A DNA stretch of 6,255 nucleotides from Candidatus Methanomethylophilaceae archaeon (GTDB taxonomy: Archaea; Thermoplasmatota; Thermoplasmata; Methanomassiliicoccales; Methanomethylophilaceae): assembly GCA_013329105.1 (NCBI GenBank), contig DUKW01000159.1:1-6255 (forward strand), written 5' to 3'. The position numbers and the translations under genes are program-made. Below, piece by piece: positions 1 to 4,850 of this stretch (within the stretch, counting starts at the first letter, position 1; the number at the start of each line of letters is the position of its first letter). The notes under the pieces were generated by a model, which saw only the letters and a list, made by a program, of their open reading frames with translations, was not told where the DNA came from and searched no databases.

Positions 1-199
1 GGGCGGGGTTCTGACCCAGGCCAGCCGAAAGGACATTGCCCATGATACAATCCTCGATCTGTTCTGCACTGAGATCCGATCGCTCCAGCGCCGCGCGGAT
101 GGCGGCGGCACCCAGTTCTGTGGCCTTAATGCCGTTGAAGGCCTTCCCGTACTTCCCGATAGCGGTCCTTGCTGCGCTGACGATTACTGCCTCTTTCAT
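1..199 (-). CDS. Thiolase (acetyl-CoA acetyltransferase family), N-terminal part, cut by window edge
   Basis: Reading the minus strand from the ATG at 199 gives 66 codons with no stop before the window edge. The protein starts MKEAVIVSAARTAIGKYGKA and continues through an ELGAAAIRAALER helix to DCIMGNVLSAGLGQNPA. This is the classic N-terminus of thiolases, which condense or cleave acyl-CoA and acetoacetyl-CoA; the GNVL.AGLGQNPAR region leads to the nucleophilic cysteine near residue 88-90, which lies outside the window. The start is supported by a GAGGT Shine-Dalgarno site at 205-209 (5 nt spacer) and a TATA box further up. Family knowledge gives a role in fatty-acid or acetoacetyl-CoA metabolism; biosynthetic versus degradative use cannot be told from this fragment. 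The N-terminus resembles the bacterial-type AtoB/FadA branch. It sits downstream of tiaS but has its own promoter, so it is probably a separate transcription unit. Confidence 0.9.
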   Translation of the reverse strand, partial: MKEAVIVSAARTAIGKYGKAFNGIKATELGAAAIRAALERSDLSAEQIEDCIMGNVLSAGLGQNPA

Positions 200-204
200 G
201 ATTA

Positions 205-240
205 ACCTCTTGTCACAGGCTATTTTCCATTCTTATAAAA
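205..240 (-). promoter_or_regulatory. Thiolase promoter: TATA box and Shine-Dalgarno
   Basis: On the minus strand TTTTATAAGA occupies 240-231, a good archaeal TATA box. Transcription would be expected to begin about 25 nt downstream, near 210, just before or at the GAGGT site (209-205) that precedes the ATG at 199. The leader would therefore be about 10 nt. Positions were read from sequence; the start site is inferred. Confidence 0.6.
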
Positions 241-243
241 CAT

Positions 244-263
244 TGTCGGTTACTTACTACGAC
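244..263 (-). terminator. Possible tiaS terminator hairpin
   Basis: Just past the tiaS stop the minus strand carries TGTCG, an 11-nt loop and CGACA, followed by ATGTTTT. The perfect stem is only 5 bp and the T run overlaps the thiolase TATA box, so this is a weak candidate that could separate the two units. Confidence 0.25.
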
Positions 264-264
264 A

Positions 265-1575
265 TTAGACGAAGTCAATGGGCTGATATTCGCCCATGCG
301 GCATAGCGGTTTGGAAAGATGACGCCGCGAGCAGACTGGCGGTTCATACCAGCCGGGGACAAGTTGCCTGCTCTCGGGCTCAGTGGGTGCCTGCTCCTCA
401 CTAAGATATACCGAGCAGTTACGACAGCGGTAACCGGCGTCGCGACCAACCGATTTCATCGCCCTGCCGCAACGGGGACAGCGCGGGTTGGCGGTCTTGA
501 TACGAGATTCGGCTATCTCCAACACTCTAACCTTTTCCAGGTTAAGGGAGCGGGGCGTCTCGCGGAGCTCGCCCATTACCTCAACAACGTCTCCCGGTCT
601 AAGGGCCCGGATCAGGCTACGAAACTCCTTTGACGGCTCATACGCAGCGCACTCTATAATGCCGTGCTCACATCTTACGGGTATGAAGACGTGCCCTCCG
701 CGCTGGTCCCTAGCGCGCCCGGCCACCGTGGCCTTGAGACGATAGGAGCGGTTGGGCAGCAGGGTGGCCGCATCTTTTACCATATGATCGTCCGTGCCCT
801 GATTCGTCATAAAGATAAGCCACATTTCGGGCTCCTCAGAGACGAGCATGCGCCTTGCTGTTAACAGCTCCTCTCTATCTTCTCCACGAATGCCATACAA
901 AACAGGACAAGGTGTCGATGGCGATATGGCGACTTTCCGCCGGCGTATCTCTATGTTATTGAAAGTGGATACTGTCTCGCTGTCCATACGCTCCACAGAA
1001 TCTGGGTCCAGATAACGATCTGTCCCCCATCGTTCTCTGGGGCGGTAAGCTAAGAGCTCCAGGGTGCGGTCTCTGGGGCGCCATGCCATACCACATGCAG
1101 CACCAATCACACCACGGCCGTTCCCTTTGCTGTAGATCAAAGCGCCCATACCGCTCAGAATCGTTTTGACATCGTCCATCAACAAGATATCCCGCACCCC
1201 AGACCAGTATAACCGCTGAGGAGGTTTGAGAAGGGAAACGATTAGACCGGGATTCGCGTCTGGCTCGGCGTTATCATCAAGATATCGACTAGCCCAGTGC
1301 AGTACCTCTTTGGCATTGGGCTCCTCTTTAAGATATGAGTAACAGAAGATCTCATGGCCTCTGCTCTCCCCCACGAGCGTTCTCTCTCCTCCGCCAATCC
1401 CGATACGCATGCTGAGGGCACCATTACCTCTGGTCTTCCACGGCACCGCAGGGTTAAGCCTGACAAGCCTGGGCATGCCTATAAGGTCATATGGCATCTC
1501 CGCTATCATCTTTGCCAGAAGATAGGTGGTACACATACCTCTGCAAGAGTCGGTATCATCCACTGCGACATACAT
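265..1575 (-). CDS. tiaS: tRNA(Ile2) 2-agmatinylcytidine synthetase TiaS
   Basis: TiaS uses ATP and agmatine to convert C34 of tRNA-Ile(CAU) to agmatidine, so that AUA codons are read as isoleucine; it is an archaeal cytoplasmic enzyme. Counting from the start chosen here (436 aa), the protein opens MYVAVDDTDSCRGMCTTYLL, the family's DDTDS segment. This is followed by RLVRLNP..PWKTRGNGA and the kinase-like and ferredoxin-like domains, an OB-fold region at about 270-355 (GGHVFIPVRCEHGIIECAAYEP... GDVVEVMGE), and a zinc ribbon with C366, C369, C384 and C387. The tail has the RRHLSKPL motif. The frame extends 15 codons upstream, to an ATG at 1620 that overlaps the stop of the preceding gene as ATGA; an ATG at 1596 is also possible. 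The start at 1575 was chosen because family members begin at MYV/MHV.DDTDS. No strong Shine-Dalgarno settles it. Translation is probably coupled to the upstream gene. Confidence 0.93.
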   Translation of the reverse strand: MYVAVDDTDSCRGMCTTYLLAKMIAEMPYDLIGMPRLVRLNPAVPWKTRGNGALSMRIGIGGGERTLVGESRGHEIFCYSYLKEEPNAKEVLHWASRYLDDNAEPDANPGLIVSLLKPPQRLYWSGVRDILLMDDVKTILSGMGALIYSKGNGRGVIGAACGMAWRPRDRTLELLAYRPRERWGTDRYLDPDSVERMDSETVSTFNNIEIRRRKVAISPSTPCPVLYGIRGEDREELLTARRMLVSEEPEMWLIFMTNQGTDDHMVKDAATLLPNRSYRLKATVAGRARDQRGGHVFIPVRCEHGIIECAAYEPSKEFRSLIRALRPGDVVEVMGELRETPRSLNLEKVRVLEIAESRIKTANPRCPRCGRAMKSVGRDAGYRCRNCSVYLSEEQAPTEPESRQLVPGWYEPPVCSRRHLSKPLCRMGEYQPIDFV

Positions 1576-1616
1576 CCTGCATCCTGATTCCTTCATAGGG
1601 GATAAAGGACTTCCCC

Positions 1617-1952
1617 TCATGGTTCCCGGAAGGCGTTCACGAAAAGGATTTCTCGGTCCTCCGACATAGTTGCCGTCACTATCGTGAGTCTGCCGTTCTC
1701 TGGCAGGTTAATATGCGCGTCTGCATATGCGCGTATGCTCTTTCCTTTCATATCAGAAAGCCACATCATGGTGCCCCGCTCTGTCTCCCAGCTCTCATCG
1801 ATCACTACCATAAGTTCCATCCTTTCTCCAGGTACCATTTCATCTATGCTGTCCGCATGCGGAGATGTGAAATCGGTGAGGTGAAATGTAACAGTCACCA
1901 TGAACAGTGCCACCAAGAGCAGAAAGACTGGATCGTTTAGGCGTTTCCACAC
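1617..1952 (-). CDS. Small membrane-anchored protein, probable OB fold, coupled to tiaS
   Basis: A 111-residue protein from a GTG start at 1952, with purine-rich GGAAGGAAA directly upstream. Residues about 8-26 (PVFLLLVALFMVTVTFHLT) form one membrane helix or uncleaved signal. The rest (about 42-111) alternates short hydrophobic strands with turns: GERMELMVVIDES, GTMMWLSDMKGKSIRAYAD, NGRLTIVTATMSEDREILFVNAF. This order of strands, with G..V and D..G..I.. patterns, resembles OB-fold domains; that is my inference by pattern and no named family was recognised. The stop TGA shares ATGA with the longest tiaS frame, which implies co-transcription. The domain probably faces outside, since the short N-terminus carries K and R. 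If so, it is unlikely to act on tRNA directly despite the neighbour. The function is unknown. Confidence 0.75.
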   Translation of the reverse strand: MWKRLNDPVFLLLVALFMVTVTFHLTDFTSPHADSIDEMVPGERMELMVVIDESWETERGTMMWLSDMKGKSIRAYADAHINLPENGRLTIVTATMSEDREILFVNAFREP

Positions 1953-2021
1953 TTTCCTTCCATCAATGATAAAGAAGATAGAAGCGCTTGATACATTCAG
2001 ACTTAGTGATTCTCAGTACAA

Positions 2022-2033
2022 GATTTTTTAAGT
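2022..2033. promoter_or_regulatory. Divergent promoter element between the OB-fold gene and the two-helix membrane gene
   Basis: The 103-nt gap at 1953-2055 holds TTTTTTAAG at 2024-2032. On the plus strand its centre is about 28 nt before the ATG at 2056, and no Shine-Dalgarno precedes that ATG (GATCCGGTTATT). This fits a leaderless transcript. Read on the minus strand the same tract is CTTAAAAAA and could serve the gene starting at 1952 with a leader of about 50 nt. The plus-strand role is the more convincing one. Confidence 0.5.
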
Positions 2034-2055
2034 CTTATTCACTGATCCGGTTATT

Positions 2056-2406
2056 ATGAGCAAACCCTTTCGCGTCGAGAACGCGGATATATTATGGCCA
2101 GGAATGACTATCTTAGGTCTTGCGATAACTTTGATCAGTTTGCGAGATATCTTAGCCATGGAATCATCATTAATAGGTGGATGGAGTTTCTATTCATTCT
2201 TAATAGGAGTTATCTTCCTTATATGGGGAGCTTGGGAGTTGGCTACATACATTAAGCGTATCAGAAAATTTCGCGTCTTGCTTAATGAGACCAGCAAGGC
2301 CCGTGTCATACGTAACCTGGAGGAGATGGAATATCTAGCATGGTGCCTTCCATCACGTTACGGTGAGGCCTTGGAAGAGAAGAAAAGGTCGTTACACATA
2401 AAATGA
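2056..2406 (+). CDS. Two-helix membrane protein with basic cytoplasmic tail, unknown function
   Basis: A 116-residue protein. Two membrane helices are visible, at about 13-33 (LWPGMTILGLAITLISLRDIL) and 43-66 (WSFYSFLIGVIFLIWGAWELATYI). They are followed by a charged tail rich in K and R (IKRIRKFRVLLNETSKARVIRNLEE) and the segment MEYLAWCLPSRYGEALEEKK. The positive-inside rule places both ends in the cytoplasm. The EYLAW.LP..YGE segment could be a small helical interaction or nucleic-acid-binding module, but this is only an impression. No family was recognised. The gene stands alone between its own TATA box and the promoter of the next gene, and is probably translated from a leaderless mRNA. 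Codon composition looks like that of its neighbours. Confidence 0.75.
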   Translation: MSKPFRVENADILWPGMTILGLAITLISLRDILAMESSLIGGWSFYSFLIGVIFLIWGAWELATYIKRIRKFRVLLNETSKARVIRNLEEMEYLAWCLPSRYGEALEEKKRSLHIK

Positions 2407-2421
2407 CATATGTTTTGGAGA

Positions 2422-2443
2422 AAAAGAAAGATAGTTTAATAAG
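2422..2443 (+). promoter_or_regulatory. Promoter of the anchored surface protein: purine-rich BRE and TATA box
   Basis: TTTAATAAG at 2435-2443 is preceded by the purine-rich AAAGAAAGATAG, as expected for a TFB recognition element. The TATA centre is about 32 nt before the ATG at 2471, predicting a leader of only a few nucleotides. No Shine-Dalgarno is present (CTGATACCT), in line with leaderless translation. Confidence 0.55.
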
Positions 2444-2470
2444 TAAGATAACAAATTTATTCTGATACCT

Positions 2471-3043
2471 ATGAAAAACCTCAAACCCGACACCAACGGT
2501 ATCGGCGGTAAGGGAGTACTCCTTATTCTGATTCTCTTGATCATAATCGGCTTTTTGGGCGGCGGGATCGTGCAGCCTATGATCATGAAGCAGGATCTTA
2601 CAGCCGGCGATTATCTAACATACAGGGTAGAGTCGAGTAATTCAGAAGATGTTTTAGAGATAACCTATATGTTTAAGACAATATCAACAACATATGCTGA
2701 GTTAGAAATCACTCTTGATGATTCAACTTCTACGGGAACGGTAGATATTGCATATGATGGCAACACCCTCGTTATAAGCAATGGGACTGGTGTCGCTTAT
2801 ATACTCAATGTAATGGAAATAGTTGAGGATGAAGAACTCCAAAAGAGCACATCTGTAAAACTGGTTGGCTATCTTCCCATGCTTGTAGACGTTTATACCG
2901 ACTCTGATGGTTCATCAATTACTACAAAAATGGGCACAAATATACCTGTTGAGATAGTGATACCTATATCAGACGGGGTCTTTAAAATAACACTGATTGA
3001 TAGCTCCATAACATGGATAAATTATTTCTGGGCTCTTATTTGA
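2471..3043 (+). CDS. N-terminally anchored extracytoplasmic protein, beta-rich, unknown function
   Basis: A 190-residue protein. A short cytoplasmic stretch (MKNLKPDTNGIGGKG) leads into a long hydrophobic helix at about 15-38 (VLLILILLIIIGFLGGGIV), with no lipobox cysteine and no clear signal peptidase site, so it is probably an uncleaved anchor. The remainder, from DLTAGDYLTYRV onward, is a Ser/Thr/Asp-rich series of short strands (LEITYMFKTIS, AELEITLDDSTS, VDIAYDGNTLVISNG, VKLVGYLPMLVDVY). It looks like a beta-sandwich facing outside. The GDYLTYRV phrase is common in archaeal anchored proteins of unknown role (general recollection). No catalytic motif was seen. The C-terminus ends in aromatic WINYFWALI. 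The gene is monocistronic, with a TATA box upstream and T-rich terminator downstream, and converges on hflX. Confidence 0.75.
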   Translation: MKNLKPDTNGIGGKGVLLILILLIIIGFLGGGIVQPMIMKQDLTAGDYLTYRVESSNSEDVLEITYMFKTISTTYAELEITLDDSTSTGTVDIAYDGNTLVISNGTGVAYILNVMEIVEDEELQKSTSVKLVGYLPMLVDVYTDSDGSSITTKMGTNIPVEIVIPISDGVFKITLIDSSITWINYFWALI

Positions 3044-3052
3044 GCATAAAAA

Positions 3053-3070
3053 TTTTTCCCTCTTTTATTT
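3053..3070 (+). terminator. T-rich terminator of the anchored-protein gene
   Basis: TTTTT at 3053-3057 followed by CCC and TCTTTTATTT lies 10-27 nt past the TGA. Archaeal RNA polymerase terminates at such T tracts without needing a hairpin. The AAAAATTTTT at 3048-3057 is also self-complementary. Confidence 0.5.
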
Positions 3071-3073
3071 CAT

Positions 3074-3080
3074 AAAAAAA
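3074..3080 (-). terminator. T7 tract, probable hflX terminator
   Basis: The minus strand has TTTTTTT at 3080-3074, about 52 nt past the hflX stop. ORB-A sits between that stop and this T tract. Confidence 0.45.
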
Positions 3081-3104
3081 CGAAGGTATCACAGCGAAAG
3101 ACAC

Positions 3105-3127
3105 CCACCCCTTTATTTCCTGTGGAA
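3105..3127 (-). promoter_or_regulatory. ORB-A: origin recognition box
   Basis: Read on the minus strand this 23-nt site is TTCCACA followed by GGAAATAAAGGGGTGG. It has the two parts of an archaeal ORB: a TTCC-NNN-GGAA dyad (compare the TTCCAGTGGAAA core of known mini-ORBs) and an A-rich spacer leading to a G-string. It matches ORB-B at 22 of 23 positions and ORB-C at 21 of 23, and it points the opposite way. It lies between the convergent ends of the anchored-protein gene and hflX, 5 nt beyond the hflX stop. Orc1/Cdc6 binding is inferred from the motif. Confidence 0.8.
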
Positions 3128-3131
3128 CAAA

Positions 3132-4409
3132 CTAATGAGACTGAACAAACAAACTTCCACCGATCTCTACAACCTCTCGTTCTATGCGATCAACGTCTTT
3201 TCTCCTGGCCATCAATGAAACCTTTACGCTTTCATCATAGTGAACGGCATCGATATCAGTGTTGTCATATAACCATGAAACAAATTGTTCAGTGGATGGG
3301 GATTGGGGTAAAACCATATGTATAAAAACATCGTTGCGAAAGAAAAGCGATATTTTTTCTTTTAGTTCTTCCAGGCCGTCGCCTTTCAATGCGGATATTG
3401 CTGTGATACTTTGGATTCCATAAAGAGTATGTATATTGGATGTTATTTCTTTAACATCAACGACAGCAATATCTGTTTTGTTGAGTATTGCCATAAGTCG
3501 TGATGTGTAAGCAACAGGTCCAAGGATCTGCAGGGATGTATTGACCTTCTTCATAACGGTATCAAAGTCCTCAGATACGTCGATTACCAAAAGTATCAAG
3601 TCAGCGGTAAATATCTGTTCCAAAGTGCTCTGAAAGGATTCAATCATGTACGGTGGTAAACCGTCCATAAAACCTATGGTATCAGATATAAGAATACCCT
3701 TATCAAACCCATATATGCGACGGGTGGTAATGTCAAGCGTTGAAAACACTTTATCGTCGATAAATATATCTTCAGAAGTAAGCTCTTTCATAAGAGAAGA
3801 CTTACCAGCATTGGTGTAACCGCAGAGTCCTATGAGGCGAAAACCCCGACGCCGGCGCCGCTCGCTGCGTCTCGAGATATTGTTTTTCAAATTCTCTAAT
3901 TCATTTTCTATTTTGACCAAACGTGAGCGTATCAGATTTTCATAACCACGAATAGAATATTCCCCTCCGCCCATAAAACCAGGATGCTCATTCTCTTTTT
4001 CTCTATGTACCCATTCTTTTATAAGAGGTAAGTTATATAAAAGTGTCGCTTTTTCCACTTGTAGTTTAGCCTGTCGATCATGTACGTTCCTTGCAAATAT
4101 CTCTAGAACAAGACCTAAGCGATCGGTGCATTCTCTCTTTAATATCGTTTCAAGATTATAGTGTTGCAGGGGCGTTATTTCATCATTGACAACAACAAGA
4201 TCAACATTACTGCTGTTTTCTAATATCTCTTTTAGTGAAGTTAATTTTCCCTTACCAAAAAATGTTGATCTATCAGGTTTTTCCCTTCTTTGCAATGTAA
4301 CGAAAGATATTGTGTACCCTAAAGAATCACAGAGATCCTGAATTTCACTGACATTTTCTTTAAGAGTGATTACACAGACATTCTTTGAGTATGCTTTTTC
4401 AATTGTCAT
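3132..4409 (-). CDS. hflX: HflX-family ribosome-associated GTPase
   Basis: A 425-residue GTPase with the full HflX layout. The N-terminal HflX domain (about 1-120) contains FFGKGKL and the NDEITPLQHYNLE segment. A linker helix with a highly basic RRSERRRRRGFR run at 180-191 follows, then the G domain: G1 GYTNAGKSS (197-205), G2 FSTLDITTRR (222-231), G3 DTIGF (243-247), G4 NKTD (310-313) and G5 SALKG (339-343). A C-terminal extension (about 360-425) completes it. In bacteria HflX splits stalled or stressed 70S ribosomes; archaeal members bind the large subunit and the role is presumed similar. The usual GGPGE motif before the linker helix reads MGGGEYSIRGYENLIRSRL here, a local variant. A GGTGG (4424-4420) about 10 nt before the ATG may serve as Shine-Dalgarno. 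The gene is AT-richer than the tiaS side, and ORBs lie immediately before and after it. Confidence 0.93.
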   Translation of the reverse strand: MTIEKAYSKNVCVITLKENVSEIQDLCDSLGYTISFVTLQRREKPDRSTFFGKGKLTSLKEILENSSNVDLVVVNDEITPLQHYNLETILKRECTDRLGLVLEIFARNVHDRQAKLQVEKATLLYNLPLIKEWVHREKENEHPGFMGGGEYSIRGYENLIRSRLVKIENELENLKNNISRRSERRRRRGFRLIGLCGYTNAGKSSLMKELTSEDIFIDDKVFSTLDITTRRIYGFDKGILISDTIGFMDGLPPYMIESFQSTLEQIFTADLILLVIDVSEDFDTVMKKVNTSLQILGPVAYTSRLMAILNKTDIAVVDVKEITSNIHTLYGIQSITAISALKGDGLEELKEKISLFFRNDVFIHMVLPQSPSTEQFVSWLYDNTDIDAVHYDESVKVSLMARRKDVDRIEREVVEIGGSLFVQSH

Positions 4410-4417
4410 ATATCATC

Positions 4418-4440
4418 TTCCACCGGAAATAAAGGGGTGG
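4418..4440 (+). promoter_or_regulatory. ORB-B: origin recognition box at the hflX start
   Basis: TTCCACC at 4418-4424 followed by GGAAATAAAGGGGTGG at 4425-4440: the TTCC-NNN-GGAA dyad plus G-string. It begins 9 nt upstream of the hflX ATG. On the minus strand its first bases read GGTGGAA, the likely hflX Shine-Dalgarno, so the site is embedded in the hflX leader or promoter. Orc1 bound here would be expected to interfere with hflX expression. Confidence 0.82.
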
Positions 4441-4470
4441 TATCATATTGAAGAGATGGAGCGGGGTCCA

Positions 4471-4478
4471 CATAAAAG
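4471..4478 (-). promoter_or_regulatory. Candidate hflX TATA box
   Basis: The minus strand reads CTTTTATG at 4478-4471, predicting a start site near 4449 and a leader of about 40 nt that contains all of ORB-B. An alternative, CTTTATTT at 4434-4427, lies inside ORB-B but is only about 21 nt from the ATG, slightly close for a TATA box. Confidence 0.35.
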
Positions 4479-4480
4479 TA

Positions 4481-4580
4481 GTGTTTTTTTTCTAATATAT
4501 TAATAATACAATTACACAGTTTGTTGATACTTTATATCTTTAATATTGATACATAATGGAGAATAAATAAAACTTCAATG
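4481..4580. other. AT-rich candidate duplex unwinding element
   Basis: By my count only 19 of these 100 bases are G or C. The segment contains a T8 run (4484-4491), AATATATTAATAATA, and a direct repeat of TTGATAC at 4524-4530 and 4546-4552. It lies 40 nt downstream of the G-string of ORB-B. In known archaeal origins melting starts in such AT-rich DNA beside ORBs; the assignment here rests on composition and position. Confidence 0.6.
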
Positions 4581-4676
4581 AAAAACATTCAGCTTCGTAT
4601 TTTTTCACTGTATACCCATAAGGCTTACTAATAAAACGTAATAGAAAAAATCCCTCTCACCCTTACACTTACTTAG

Positions 4677-4711
4677 TTTAAGTAGTTAGAGCAAGTCTCC
4701 TTTAAGGTGAT
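4677..4711 (+). promoter_or_regulatory. orc1/uORF promoter and GGTGAT ribosome binding site
   Basis: TTTAAGTA at 4677-4684 is a reasonable TATA box. Twenty-five nt downstream, near 4705, starts AAGGTGAT, whose GGTGAT (4706-4711) is a strong archaeal Shine-Dalgarno 7 nt before the ATG at 4719. A second TATA-like CATTTAAAG at 4821-4829 lies nearer orc1. A transcript from that box would start near 4850 and miss the GGAGG site, so the upstream box is preferred. Confidence 0.45.
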
Positions 4712-4718
4712 ATCAACA

Positions 4719-4850
4719 ATGTTTATGCGGTTTTTGGACCATGATAAGTTACGATGTCAAAAGTCATTAATACAGTCATCATGCTTGTTCCATAGGAAAT
4801 ATAGGGGTGGGGCTGTATTTCATTTAAAGACAAAGGAGGCTTCGGTCTGA
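4719..4850 (+). CDS. 43-codon upstream ORF overlapping the orc1 start (leader peptide candidate)
   Basis: The ORF opens MFMRFLDHDKLRCQKS, passes through SCLFHRKYRGGAVFH (encoded by ORB-C and its flanks), and ends KTKEASV with TGA at 4848-4850. The start has a GGTGAT site at ideal spacing. The stop overlaps the proposed orc1 CTG codon as CTGA, the geometry of a translationally coupled pair. The peptide is basic, has no membrane helix and no family was recognised. A random frame of this length is not rare (roughly one in eight under uniform codons), so the case rests on the ribosome site and the exact stop/start overlap. It may act only in cis, delivering ribosomes to orc1, and not as a functional peptide. 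Part of its sequence is fixed by ORB-C, which limits how protein-like it can be. Confidence 0.4.
   Translation: MFMRFLDHDKLRCQKSLIQSSCLFHRKYRGGAVFHLKTKEASV
4788..4810 (+). promoter_or_regulatory. ORB-C: origin recognition box upstream of orc1
   Basis: TTCCATA at 4788-4794 followed by GGAAATATAGGGGTGG at 4795-4810. It keeps the dyad and the G-string and differs from ORB-B at three positions. It lies 36 nt before the proposed orc1 start and downstream of the preferred orc1 TATA box, so bound initiator could both mark the origin and repress its own gene. Confidence 0.8.
4835..4839 (+). promoter_or_regulatory. Shine-Dalgarno GGAGG that decides the orc1 start
   Basis: GGAGG ends 7 nt before CTG at 4847 and 10 nt before ACG at 4850. 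No ATG, GTG or TTG occurs in the orc1 frame between this site and the conserved ESLFDKYL segment. Confidence 0.6.

Larger units (their letters stand above)
4410..4846. other. Putative chromosomal replication origin (oriC) between hflX and orc1
   Basis: This 437-nt interval between hflX and orc1 holds two ORBs in the same orientation (ORB-B and ORB-C), a strongly AT-rich core between them, a 13-bp palindrome ACTTA-GTT-TAAGT at 4671-4683, and the orc1 control region with a small upstream ORF. Archaeal origins commonly lie next to an orc1/cdc6 gene and consist of ORBs around an AT-rich unwinding element, so the context agrees with the motifs. Apart from the uORF, I see no gene, tRNA or larger repeat here. 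Confidence 0.82.

Noticed and set aside
36..404. Plus-strand open frame of 122 codons
   Set aside because: It lies antisense to the thiolase and the end of tiaS, both with clear homology on the minus strand; its translation has no recognisable features.
1354..1940. Plus-strand open frames opposite tiaS and the OB-like gene
   Set aside because: They are shadows of the minus-strand genes, with no ribosome site and unlikely compositions.
4578..4631. Short ORF MKNIQLRIFSLYTHKAY in the AT-rich core
   Set aside because: Only 17 codons, no ribosome binding site, expected by chance in AT-rich DNA.
4645..4665. TCCCTCTCACCC as a reverse-oriented ORB G-string
   Set aside because: No GGAA/TTCC dyad lies at the required distance.
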